A stretch of 64,000 bases of DNA from Roseibium sp. MMSF_3412 (GTDB lineage Bacteria; Pseudomonadota; Alphaproteobacteria; Rhizobiales; Stappiaceae), in NCBI RefSeq assembly GCF_030733265.1, contig NZ_JASHJI010000005.1, positions 124,001 to 188,000 of the forward strand, written 5' to 3'. Below, piece by piece: positions 55,190 to 64,000 of the stretch. The first letter of the stretch is position 1, and each line of letters opens with the position of its first letter. The position numbers were made by a program, and so were the translations under genes. Below the pieces are notes generated by a model that was not told where the DNA came from, did no database searches, and saw only the letters and a program-made list of their open reading frames with translations.

Positions 55190-57625
55190 TCAGTGCCTCT
55201 CGACGAAACTGTCGATCACCTTTTTGACGCCGGCCTTCTCAAAGTCGATCGTGAGCTTGTTGCCTTCAATCGAGGTGATGGCGCCGTAGCCGAACTTGAT
55301 GTGGAAGACACGTTCGCCGAGAGAATAGTCCGACGGGGTCTCGCTGACCGACTTCGCGACAAGCTCACCCTCGATCGTGAGAGGCCCCTGCCGTTTCATG
55401 CGGGCGGACTGGTAGCCCCTGCCCCCTTCGGAAAATCCGTCATCCGATTGCCGCGCCCGCTGTGCCCGCTGCCAGCCTGGGGTTGAGTAGCTGCCGCGCT
55501 CGAACGGATCGTTGCTGTCAAAGCGCGAAGGGCCGTAGCCGCCGCCGGCATAGCCGCCGTAGCTCGACGAGGGTTCAGCGATCTCAACATGATCTGGCGG
55601 CAACTCGTCCAGGAATCGCGACGGCACGGTCGATTGCCAAAGCCCGTGAATTCTGCGGTTCGAGGCGAAATAGAGCTTCGCACGCTGTTTGGCGCGCGTG
55701 ATGCCGACATAGGCAAGCCGCCGCTCTTCCTCCAGCCCGGCCCTGCCGCTCTCATCCAGCGATCTTTGATGCGGGAAAAGTCCCTCTTCCCAACCGGGCA
55801 GGAAAACCGTGTCGAATTCCAGCCCCTTGGCAGAATGAAGCGTCATGATCGAGACCGCGTCGCTTGCGTCCGCGCTGTCGCGGTCCATCACGAGCGAAAT
55901 ATGTTCCAGGAAACCCGCCATGGATTCAAACTCTTCCATCGAACGGATCAGTTCCTTCAGGTTGTCGAGCCGGCCCGGTGCTTCGGCGGACCGGTCGAGA
56001 CGCCACATTTCCGTGTAGCCGCTTTCATCGAGAATGATCTCGGCAAGTTCGGTGTGCCGGAGCTGGTCGAGCTGGCGGCGCCACCGGTCGAAGTTGTCGA
56101 GAACGGTCTTGAGTGAATTGCGCGGCTTGGGTTTGAGTTCCTCGGTATCGATCAGCTGCTGCGCGGCCTGCATCAAGGGGATGCGTTCCGCACGTGCCAG
56201 CCCGTGCACGAGCTTCAGCGTGGCATCGCCGAGCCCACGCTTGGGCGTGTTGACGATCCGCTCGAAGGCAAGATCGTCCGCGGGCTGCGTGACACAGCGG
56301 AAATAGGCAAGCGCATCGCGGATCTCCATGCGCTCGTAAAAGCGCGGGCCGCCGATCACGCGGTAGTTGAGACCCAGCGTGATGAACCGGTCCTCGAATT
56401 CGCGCATCTGGAACGAAGCCCGGACAAGCACGGCCATTTCGTTGAGGGCGTGTCCCTTGCCTTGCAGGGACTCGATCTCGTCACCGATTGTCCTTGCCTC
56501 TTCTTCGGAGTCCCAGACGGAGGCAACGGAAACCAGGTCGTGGTCCGGTTCATGAAAATCGGTGAACAGCGTTTTGCCGAGACGGCCTTCATTGTGGGAG
56601 ATCAGCTGCGAGGCGGCGGCAAGAATATGACTGGTCGAGCGGTAGTTCCGTTCCAGCCGGACCACCGTCGCGCCCTTGAAATCATGTTCGAAGCGCAGGA
56701 TGTTGTCGACCTCCGCACCGCGCCAGCCATAGATCGACTGATCGTCGTCGCCGACGCAACACACATTCGGATTGCCCTGTGCCAGCAGCCGCAGCCACAG
56801 ATACTGGGCAATGTTGGTGTCCTGATACTCGTCCACGAGCATGTAGCGGAAGCGGCGCTGGTATTCCTTCAATACGCCGGGCTGTGTCTTGAACAGCGTG
56901 ATCACGTGCAAAAGCAGATCGCCGAAATCTGCAGCGTTCAGGATCGACAGCCGCTCCTGATACTCCTCGTAAAGGCGGCGTCCCTTGCCGTTGGCAAAGG
57001 CCCGGGCTTCGCCTTCGGGAATCTGATCGGGCGTCAGTGCCCGGTTCTTCCAGCCATCCAGCATTCCGGCAAAGGTTTTGGCGGTCCAGCGCTTGTCGTC
57101 CAGACCTTCCGCCTGGATGATCTGCTTGATCAGGCGGATCTGGTCGTCCGTATCCAGAATCGAAAAGCTCGATTTCAGGCCGACGAGTTCGGCATGCTTG
57201 CGAAGGATCTTCACGCAGATCGAGTGAAACGTACCGAGCCAGGCCATGCCTTCGACATTGCCGCCGACAAAACCGGAGATGCGCTCCTTCATCTCGCGCG
57301 CGGCCTTGTTGGTGAAAGTCACCGCCAGGATTTCCGATTGTCGGGCGCGTCCCGTCGCCAGAATATGCGCAATGCGTGTCGTCAGAACCCTGGTCTTGCC
57401 GGTTCCGGCTCCGGCGAGGACGAGCACCGGTCCTTCTGTTGTCTCGACGGCAAGCTTTTGCTCCGGGTTCAGTCCGGTGAAATAGTCCGGTGCCTGCCGT
57501 GCAGCCATCGCTCTTGCGGCGATCCCGCCAGCTGCACGCGGCGGTACGGGCGCAGGCTCCCTCCGGGGACCGGAGGCCTGAAAAGGATCGTCAAAGGAAT
57601 CGTCGTACCCGCCCGGGTCTGCCAT
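55190..57625 (-). CDS. uvrD: UvrD/PcrA-type superfamily 1 DNA helicase
   Basis: 811 residues with all SF1A motifs: GAGTGKT (72-78), VTFTNKAAREM, DEYQDTN, VGDDDQSIYGWRGA, RNYRS, and SIMTLHSAKGLEFDTVFLPGWEEG. The C-terminus carries the Tudor-like RVFHIKFGYGAITSIEGNKLTIDFEKAG typical of PcrA/UvrD. 3'-5' unwinding in nucleotide-excision and mismatch repair. A Gly/Tyr/Ser-rich linker (YGGYAGGGYG) precedes the tail. ATG 57625 is used; GTG 57646 is possible. Confidence 0.95.
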   Translation of the reverse strand: MADPGGYDDSFDDPFQASGPRREPAPVPPRAAGGIAARAMAARQAPDYFTGLNPEQKLAVETTEGPVLVLAGAGTGKTRVLTTRIAHILATGRARQSEILAVTFTNKAAREMKERISGFVGGNVEGMAWLGTFHSICVKILRKHAELVGLKSSFSILDTDDQIRLIKQIIQAEGLDDKRWTAKTFAGMLDGWKNRALTPDQIPEGEARAFANGKGRRLYEEYQERLSILNAADFGDLLLHVITLFKTQPGVLKEYQRRFRYMLVDEYQDTNIAQYLWLRLLAQGNPNVCCVGDDDQSIYGWRGAEVDNILRFEHDFKGATVVRLERNYRSTSHILAAASQLISHNEGRLGKTLFTDFHEPDHDLVSVASVWDSEEEARTIGDEIESLQGKGHALNEMAVLVRASFQMREFEDRFITLGLNYRVIGGPRFYERMEIRDALAYFRCVTQPADDLAFERIVNTPKRGLGDATLKLVHGLARAERIPLMQAAQQLIDTEELKPKPRNSLKTVLDNFDRWRRQLDQLRHTELAEIILDESGYTEMWRLDRSAEAPGRLDNLKELIRSMEEFESMAGFLEHISLVMDRDSADASDAVSIMTLHSAKGLEFDTVFLPGWEEGLFPHQRSLDESGRAGLEEERRLAYVGITRAKQRAKLYFASNRRIHGLWQSTVPSRFLDELPPDHVEIAEPSSSYGGYAGGGYGPSRFDSNDPFERGSYSTPGWQRAQRARQSDDGFSEGGRGYQSARMKRQGPLTIEGELVAKSVSETPSDYSLGERVFHIKFGYGAITSIEGNKLTIDFEKAGVKKVIDSFVERH

Positions 57626-57866
57626 GATGCGCTGGTCCAGTTCCACAAAAGCCCGTCAGGAACACCCCTTTCCGGCCCTGAAGAACAATATAGCAACAAA
57701 ATGTTTCTGGCGAGGCAGGAAAATATCAATAGGTGGGGACAAGGCGAGGTGTTGAGGTGACGGGACCTGGCGATTTCGTCGTGGTGATCGAGCGAAATGA
57801 AACGACCGTATGAACACCCACCCGCAATCACAGCATCCTGGCAAGGCGCGACTGAAAGAAATACAG
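57626..57866. promoter_or_regulatory. uvrD upstream region
   Basis: About 240 bp without a supported gene between the uvrD start and the repeat island. It should contain the uvrD promoter; I cannot identify boxes. A LexA-type GAAC-N7-GTTC site was looked for and not seen. Confidence 0.35.
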
Positions 57867-57977
57867 CCTCATCCTGAGGAGGGCCAAAAGGCCCGTCTCG
57901 AAGGATCCGCAACATACTCGGTCCGTGTGTGCATCCCATCCTTCGAGACAGCACTGACGTGCTTCCTCAGGATGAGG
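57867..57977. repeat. Repeat family A, convergent pair
   Basis: Direct copy 57867-57906 and inverted copy 57935-57977. The spacer (CGCAACATACTCGGTCCGTG type) resembles the spacer of the pair at 59290-59396, suggesting that the pair moves or is copied as one unit. Confidence 0.85.
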
Positions 57978-58050
57978 CCGCTGCAGCAATCCTTCTCTTT
58001 GCTTTCCAAGCTTACGCGAGCCCAAGCACCACACGATTGGCTGGCTCCCG

Positions 58051-58172
58051 GCCTTGCCGCTTTCGCGGGCGTAAACTCCGGCAGGGATCCAGTAGTTGCA
58101 GGCGCCTACGGGCCTAACCCCCTCCGGGGATACTGGGTCCCGGTCTTGCCGCCAAGCGGCAAACCGGGATGA
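58051..58172. repeat. Repeat family B unit
   Basis: Long palindrome of the type TGTCATCCCTGCGAAGGCAG ... CAAACCGGGATGACA. In this copy the left end is replaced by CCGGCCTTGCCGCTTTCGCGGGCG. The middle AGGGATCCAGTA / TACTGGGTCCC is conserved. Confidence 0.82.
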
Positions 58173-58233
58173 CAACTTTAGAAGAGCGCGGTCGAAAGGC
58201 TTTATGCGCGTGCCACACAAAAAACCGCAAGAC

Positions 58234-58346
58234 TTGTCATCCCTGCGAAGGCAGGGATCCAGTAGTCGCAGGCGCCTGCGGGTCTAACTCCCACCGGGGC
58301 TACTGGGTCCCGGTCTTGCCGCGTCGGCGGCAAACCGGGATGACAA
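58234..58346. repeat. Repeat family B unit
   Basis: Complete copy with conserved arms, directly downstream of the second GIY-YIG gene's stop (58353). Confidence 0.85.
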
Positions 58347-58352
58347 AGGTGT

Positions 58353-58649
58353 TTAAACTAGTCCGGAGAAGAGATCATCCCAGTTGGGGTTCCTATCCTC
58401 GATCATCCGGACTTTCCAGGCACGTTTCCAGCGTTTGATCTGCTTTTCGCGCTTGATCGCCTGTTCTATCTCTTCGTGTACTTCGTAATAGACGAGGGTA
58501 CACACCTTGTGTTTTGCCGTGAAAGACGCACCCAAGCCGTCCCGATGCAGACTGACCCGTCCCATCAAGTCATTGGTCACGCCGACATAAAGCGTACCGC
58601 CCAGTTTGCTTGCAAGAATGTAGACGTAGTATTGCCGATCAAGATGCAT
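58353..58649 (-). CDS. Small GIY-YIG endonuclease-like protein, second gene
   Basis: 98 residues: YYVYILASKLGGTLYVGVTNDL (GIY-YIG core), Arg/His in GRVSLHRDG, and Glu in IKREKQIKRWKR. It belongs to the excinuclease-like COG2827 group, a different subgroup from the gene at 35266-35553. It is enclosed by family B repeats on both sides (58234-58346 and 58696-58805). Confidence 0.92.
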   Translation of the reverse strand: MHLDRQYYVYILASKLGGTLYVGVTNDLMGRVSLHRDGLGASFTAKHKVCTLVYYEVHEEIEQAIKREKQIKRWKRAWKVRMIEDRNPNWDDLFSGLV

Positions 58650-58695
58650 TGAATGAAAATGCTACTTTAGAATGTATTTCGCAAACCATACCAAA

Positions 58696-58805
58696 TTGTC
58701 ATCCCTGCGAAGGCAGGGTTCCAGTAGTCGCAGGCACCTGCGGGTTCAACTCCTACCGGGCTACTGGGTCCCGGTCTTGCCGCCAAGCGGCAAACCGGAT
58801 GACAA
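58696..58805. repeat. Repeat family B unit
   Basis: Complete copy followed by the spacer ACGCAAGGGAACT...GGCGATGTCGATAGGC, which recurs after the next units. Confidence 0.85.
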
Positions 58806-58860
58806 CGCAAGGGAACTCTCGGGACGGATGGCGATGTCGATAGGCACACAGCCTAAAGGC

Positions 58861-59281
58861 TTGTCATCCCTGCCCCCACTTTCGCGGGCGTAAACTCCGG
58901 TAGGGATCCGGTAAACGCAGGCGCCTGCGGCTCCAACTCCTACCGGGGCTACTGGGTCCCGGTCTTGCCGCCAAGCGGCAAACCGGGATGACAACGCAAG
59001 GGAACTCGCGGGACGGATGGCGATATCGACAGGCGAATGACCTCAAGATTTGTCATCCCTGCGAAGGCAGGGATCCAGTAAACGCAGGCGTCTGCGGCTC
59101 GAACTCCTGCCGGGGCTACTGGGTCCCGGCCTTGCCGCGTCGGCGGCAAACCGGGATGACAACGCAAGGGAACTCGCGGGACGGATGGCGATATCGACAG
59201 GCGAATGACCTCAACACTTGTCATCCCTGCAAAGGCAGGGATCCAGTAGTCGCGGGCGTCTGCGGGTTCAACTCCCACCGG
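58861..59281. repeat. Tandem array of family B units with conserved spacers
   Basis: Units begin at 58861, 59050 and 59218; the last is cut at 59281 by a family A pair. Between units the same roughly 53-bp spacer recurs (GGGACGGATGGCGATATCGA near 59010 and 59179), giving a period of 168-189 bp. The period includes spacer as well as palindrome, so this part spread by tandem duplication. Confidence 0.85.
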
Positions 59282-59289
59282 ATTGAAAA

Positions 59290-59396
59290 CCTCATCCTGA
59301 GGAGGACCGATAGACACGTCTCGAAGGATCGGCAACGCTCCCTGTCCGTGCAACCCATCCTTCGAGACAGCACTGGCGTGCTTCCTCAGGATGAGG
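59290..59396. repeat. Repeat family A, convergent pair
   Basis: Direct copy 59290-59332 and inverted copy 59354-59396. It interrupts the last family B unit, so it is the younger insertion. Confidence 0.85.
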
Positions 59397-59438
59397 CCGC
59401 ATCGTCCCAAGTTTACCTGAGACAATGCTAACCCCCGA

Positions 59439-59476
59439 CAAAAGAAATCCCGGCTTGCCTTCAAGCAAGCCGGGAT
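59439..59476 (-). terminator. Rho-independent terminator of the chemoreceptor gene
   Basis: 12-bp stem ATCCCGGCTTGC / GCAAGCCGGGAT with a 6-nt loop. On the minus strand it is followed by TTTCTTTT. It lies 35 bp after the stop codon. Confidence 0.92.
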
Positions 59477-59510
59477 CCTTTGGAAGTCTCGGAAAGAAAA
59501 CGTGGGAAGC

Positions 59511-61583
59511 CTACGCGGCCTCCTCGCCGCGCTCTTCCTCGTCACGGACCTCTTCGAGGAACGTGTTCACCGCTTCAGACAGGCTCGACGCCACCTGACC
59601 GAGTTGTTCGGCGGAGACGCTCAGCGTTTCCGACTTCTGCCGGGTCTGGTCGATTGAACCGGAGACGCCGGAGACGTTGGTCGCAGCCGCCTTTGCGCCG
59701 TCCGAGGCGAACGTGATGCTCTGGGTGATCTCGCTGGTCGCCGCATTCTGCTCATCGACCGAGACCGCGATGGTTTCGCTGACCGAACGGACTTCCTCGA
59801 TCTTTTCAACGATCGAACGGATCGCGGCAACGGACTTCTGGGTCGAGCTCTGGACACCGGAGATCTGGCTGGCGATCTCGTCTGTCGCTTTTGCGGTCTG
59901 CGTGGAGAGTTCCTTCACCTCCGCCGCAACAACCGCAAAGCCCTTGCCGGCCTCACCTGCCCGGGCGGCCTCAATGGTCGCGTTCAGGGCAAGAAGGTTG
60001 GTCTGTTCGGCAATGGCGCGGATGATCTCGACCACTTCACCGATCTTATCGGCGGTCTCCGCCAGCAGCGAAATGTCCTTGTCGGCGGCAACAGCCGTTT
60101 CCGCCGCGACGGAGGAAATCTCGGTTGCCGAAGCGGCCTGGCGCGAGATCTCGCCGATAGAGGCCGACAACTCGGCCGCTGCGGAGGCGACCGTCTGAAC
60201 GTTGGTCGTTGCTTCCTCGGTCGCCGAGTTTGCGGCCCGGGCGCTTTCGTCTGCGTGGAGCGCGATCTGCACCATGTCCTGGGCGTTGCTACTGACGCCT
60301 TCGGTTTCCGACGCAAGCTGCGTCTGAATGGTCAAGACCGAAGATTCAAAGTGATGAATGGCGTTTTCCAGCTGCGCCCGGCGCTGCGCGCGCAAGACGC
60401 GGCCAGCCTCGGCCTCTTCTTCCAGCTGCTTCTGATGGATCAGCTTGTCGCGAAAGACTTCCGATGCCCGTGCGATATCACCGATTTCGTCCGGCCGGTC
60501 CGTGTCGGATACCACAACATCGAGGTTACCTTCGGCGAGCTCGGAAATTGCGTCGCGCTGACGGCCAAGCATTTTACTGATCGCAAAGACCTGAAAGACA
60601 GCGAGCACGAGGGCAAGACCGGTCAGGACAACAGCAACGACGGTCAACCAGAAGATCTCGGAGTTGAGCTGTGCAGAATCCGCATCGGCTGCCGCTTCTG
60701 CCCGGTGAATGAGTTCGTCTGACAGACCTTTCATGAGGTTGAGACGCTTGGTCGCCGTCGCGAACCACACACCGCCTTCAAGCCCCTGAGAATCCTTCGT
60801 TTCCGGCAGCGCGTGGATCAATTCGCGCCAGTCCAGAGCTTGATCGACATCCGGGCCCTTGACCATCTCCTTGAGCATGGCCTTGTGCTCAGGCAGTGCG
60901 ACGGACTTGAACTCCTTCATGAATGCCGCTTCACCGCCGTAGTGGGTGATGACTTTCTTGAATGTCGAAAGGTTGACTTCGCCTGTCCGGTTGAACTCGT
61001 TGAGCAGCGCCGCGCCGTTGGCTCGTTCCAAACCACCCGATTCCATCGCCTCGACAATCGTGAGGTAAGGTAAAAGTTCAGCCGTGATTTTCTGCGACGG
61101 ACTGGACTCCGTCGTCAGCCCGATCACATGGATCAGTTCATGAATTTCGCCCGTGTAGCCCTTTAGAACATCACCGACCGCAAATTCCTTCGCATCAATC
61201 GCCTTGCGGAAACCACCCGTCTTGTGAACCTGTTCGGCCGTATGCTGAAGATCTTTCAGCATATCTTCGTCGTTGAGGTCGATAGCCGCCAGGTGCTCAT
61301 CGAAAATCTTCAATGCGGCGTCAGATATTGGCCGCTGCGCATCGAGTTTGGCCTTAATTTCAGGATCGTAGCCCGACTTGATGTAACTGACGCTCATTCC
61401 GCGTTCTTTTTGAAGCTCGTGGATGAGATTGCCGCTGTCCTCTGCGATCCGCGTCAGTGGTCGCATAAAATCGTGGTGGTGCAGTTCAACGACTTTTTCG
61501 TAGACACTTAACGTCGCGAAACCGACAACCGCAAGCATCGGCACACCCGCGAGCGCCGCAATCTGCAGTTTGATACGTTTCAT
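59511..61583 (-). CDS. Methyl-accepting chemotaxis protein with a NIT sensor domain
   Basis: 690 residues. Membrane helix 1 ([10 protein letters not shown] region), a periplasmic NIT (nitrate/nitrite-sensing-like, PF08376) domain of about 260 residues starting near residue 45 ([16 protein letters not shown] is the NIT signature), membrane helix 2 near 308-335, HAMP, and a long coiled-coil signalling domain. The hairpin tip reads [28 protein letters not shown]. No C-terminal NWETF pentapeptide, so no CheR tether. Ligand could be nitrate/nitrite but this is not shown. Signals to CheA. Confidence 0.94.
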   Translation of the reverse strand: MKRIKLQIAALAGVPMLAVVGFATLSVYEKVVELHHHDFMRPLTRIAEDSGNLIHELQKERGMSVSYIKSGYDPEIKAKLDAQRPISDAALKIFDEHLAAIDLNDEDMLKDLQHTAEQVHKTGGFRKAIDAKEFAVGDVLKGYTGEIHELIHVIGLTTESSPSQKITAELLPYLTIVEAMESGGLERANGAALLNEFNRTGEVNLSTFKKVITHYGGEAAFMKEFKSVALPEHKAMLKEMVKGPDVDQALDWRELIHALPETKDSQGLEGGVWFATATKRLNLMKGLSDELIHRAEAAADADSAQLNSEIFWLTVVAVVLTGLALVLAVFQVFAISKMLGRQRDAISELAEGNLDVVVSDTDRPDEIGDIARASEVFRDKLIHQKQLEEEAEAGRVLRAQRRAQLENAIHHFESSVLTIQTQLASETEGVSSNAQDMVQIALHADESARAANSATEEATTNVQTVASAAAELSASIGEISRQAASATEISSVAAETAVAADKDISLLAETADKIGEVVEIIRAIAEQTNLLALNATIEAARAGEAGKGFAVVAAEVKELSTQTAKATDEIASQISGVQSSTQKSVAAIRSIVEKIEEVRSVSETIAVSVDEQNAATSEITQSITFASDGAKAAATNVSGVSGSIDQTRQKSETLSVSAEQLGQVASSLSEAVNTFLEEVRDEEERGEEAA

Positions 61584-61900
61584 TGCCTGGTCCCCTCTGG
61601 CACAGAGATCTTTCCTCCAAACTGCCGGGGCGGCATTACTTGTTACTTAACGTCAGAAGCAAACTTGACCGATTGCGACACTATTTTCGTAAAATGCCAA
61701 GTTTATCAATTTCAGGTGGTAAAACTAATTTTTGTAGGACTGTCATTTTTGACAGGTAAAGGTGCGCGGTGCGAAAAAACCAACCGCGAAGAAATGACAA
61801 AATCGATCCGGCGTGGCGTCCGGATAGGCTGTACAGCGGCACCGTTGCCAAATCGTTTTTGGATCGGCTTTCAGGCCGCATACATGCCGGGAGTACCGGA
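61584..61900. promoter_or_regulatory. Chemoreceptor upstream region
   Basis: 317 bp without a gene, AT-rich between 61640 and 61760. It contains a perfect hairpin CTGTCA-TTTT-TGACAG (near 61740-61756). TTGATA on the minus strand may be a -35 box for the chemoreceptor. GAGGGGACCAGG precedes the chemoreceptor ATG. Confidence 0.45.

Positions 61901-64000
<2,100 letters not shown>

Larger units (their letters stand above)
58650..59510. other. 861-bp repeat island between GIY-YIG and the chemoreceptor gene
   Basis: No gene supported. Nearly all of it is family B units in tandem, a family A pair and the chemoreceptor terminator, listed separately. Confidence 0.8.

Noticed and set aside
58051..59281. 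CRISPR array
   Set aside because: Repeats are 110-135 bp palindromes with spacers that are themselves repeated, the spacing is irregular, and no cas genes are present.
61740..61757. Hairpin CTGTCA-TTTT-TGACAG as the ligA terminator
   Set aside because: The stem is only 6 bp, lies about 150 bp past the ligA stop, and has no following U-tract in the direction of ligA transcription.

Overview
This is GC-rich chromosomal DNA from an alphaproteobacterium of the order Hyphomicrobiales. It most resembles the marine Roseibium/Labrenzia (Stappiaceae) lineage. That placement is inferred from protein character, the folA-elaA-hflK-hflC-DUF2065-degP / serB / miaA gene block, and a circularly permuted (two-piece) tmRNA gene, a form typical of Alphaproteobacteria. 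Protein-family names come from reading motifs and recalling families; no database search was run.

Layout. 0-10 kb: ilvC, a very large exported Sel1-repeat protein, a membrane diguanylate cyclase, an S11 penicillin-binding lipoprotein, and an ABC-2 exporter whose ATPase and permease are separated by an acetyltransferase gene. 10-18 kb: PPOX flavoprotein, pirin, a GNAT-Nudix fusion, a PhzF protein, an EamA permease, a GST, and an ArsR / SRPBCC / DUF899 operon. 18-23.3 kb: small secreted proteins, a tandem-AAA ATPase, two very small genes and a delta-class carbonic anhydrase. 23.4-34 kb: a probable leucine leader peptide and leuA, two acetyltransferases, miaA and serB (divergent, with overlapping start codons), then the degP-DUF2065-hflC-hflK-elaA-folA cluster. 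34-40 kb: TfoX-like and DUF2461 proteins, a GIY-YIG nuclease, a serine hydrolase, a multicopper oxidase, a repeat island and thyA. 40-43 kb: tmRNA (ssrA) followed by sspB, DUF4169 and RHH genes, then an EF-hand protein. 43-64 kb: a giant AsmA protein with a probable CTG start, an FAD-linked oxidase, a thioesterase, a ClC channel, aminopeptidase P, DUF1127, prmA, a TPR protein, a UvrD helicase, a large repeat island with a second GIY-YIG nuclease, a NIT-domain chemoreceptor and ligA (cut by the right edge).

Functional links. ilvC and leuA serve branched-chain amino acid synthesis. ssrA adds a degradation tag to stalled nascent proteins, and SspB, encoded next to it, hands tagged proteins to ClpXP. 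HflK/HflC and DegP act in membrane and periplasmic protein quality control. folA and thyA share the folate/dTMP cycle. UvrD and LigA act in DNA repair.

Non-genic structure. Two 262-bp MITE-like elements are inserted at CTAG sites that form the TAG stop codons of adjacent genes. Three families of palindromic intergenic repeats form islands at 35.1-35.7, 38.6-39.1 and 57.8-59.4 kb. Both small GIY-YIG nuclease genes sit inside such islands. I see no CRISPR array, rRNA, tRNA or prophage. The most unusual observations are the element/stop-codon association and the repeat/GIY-YIG association; neither amounts to a proven new system.
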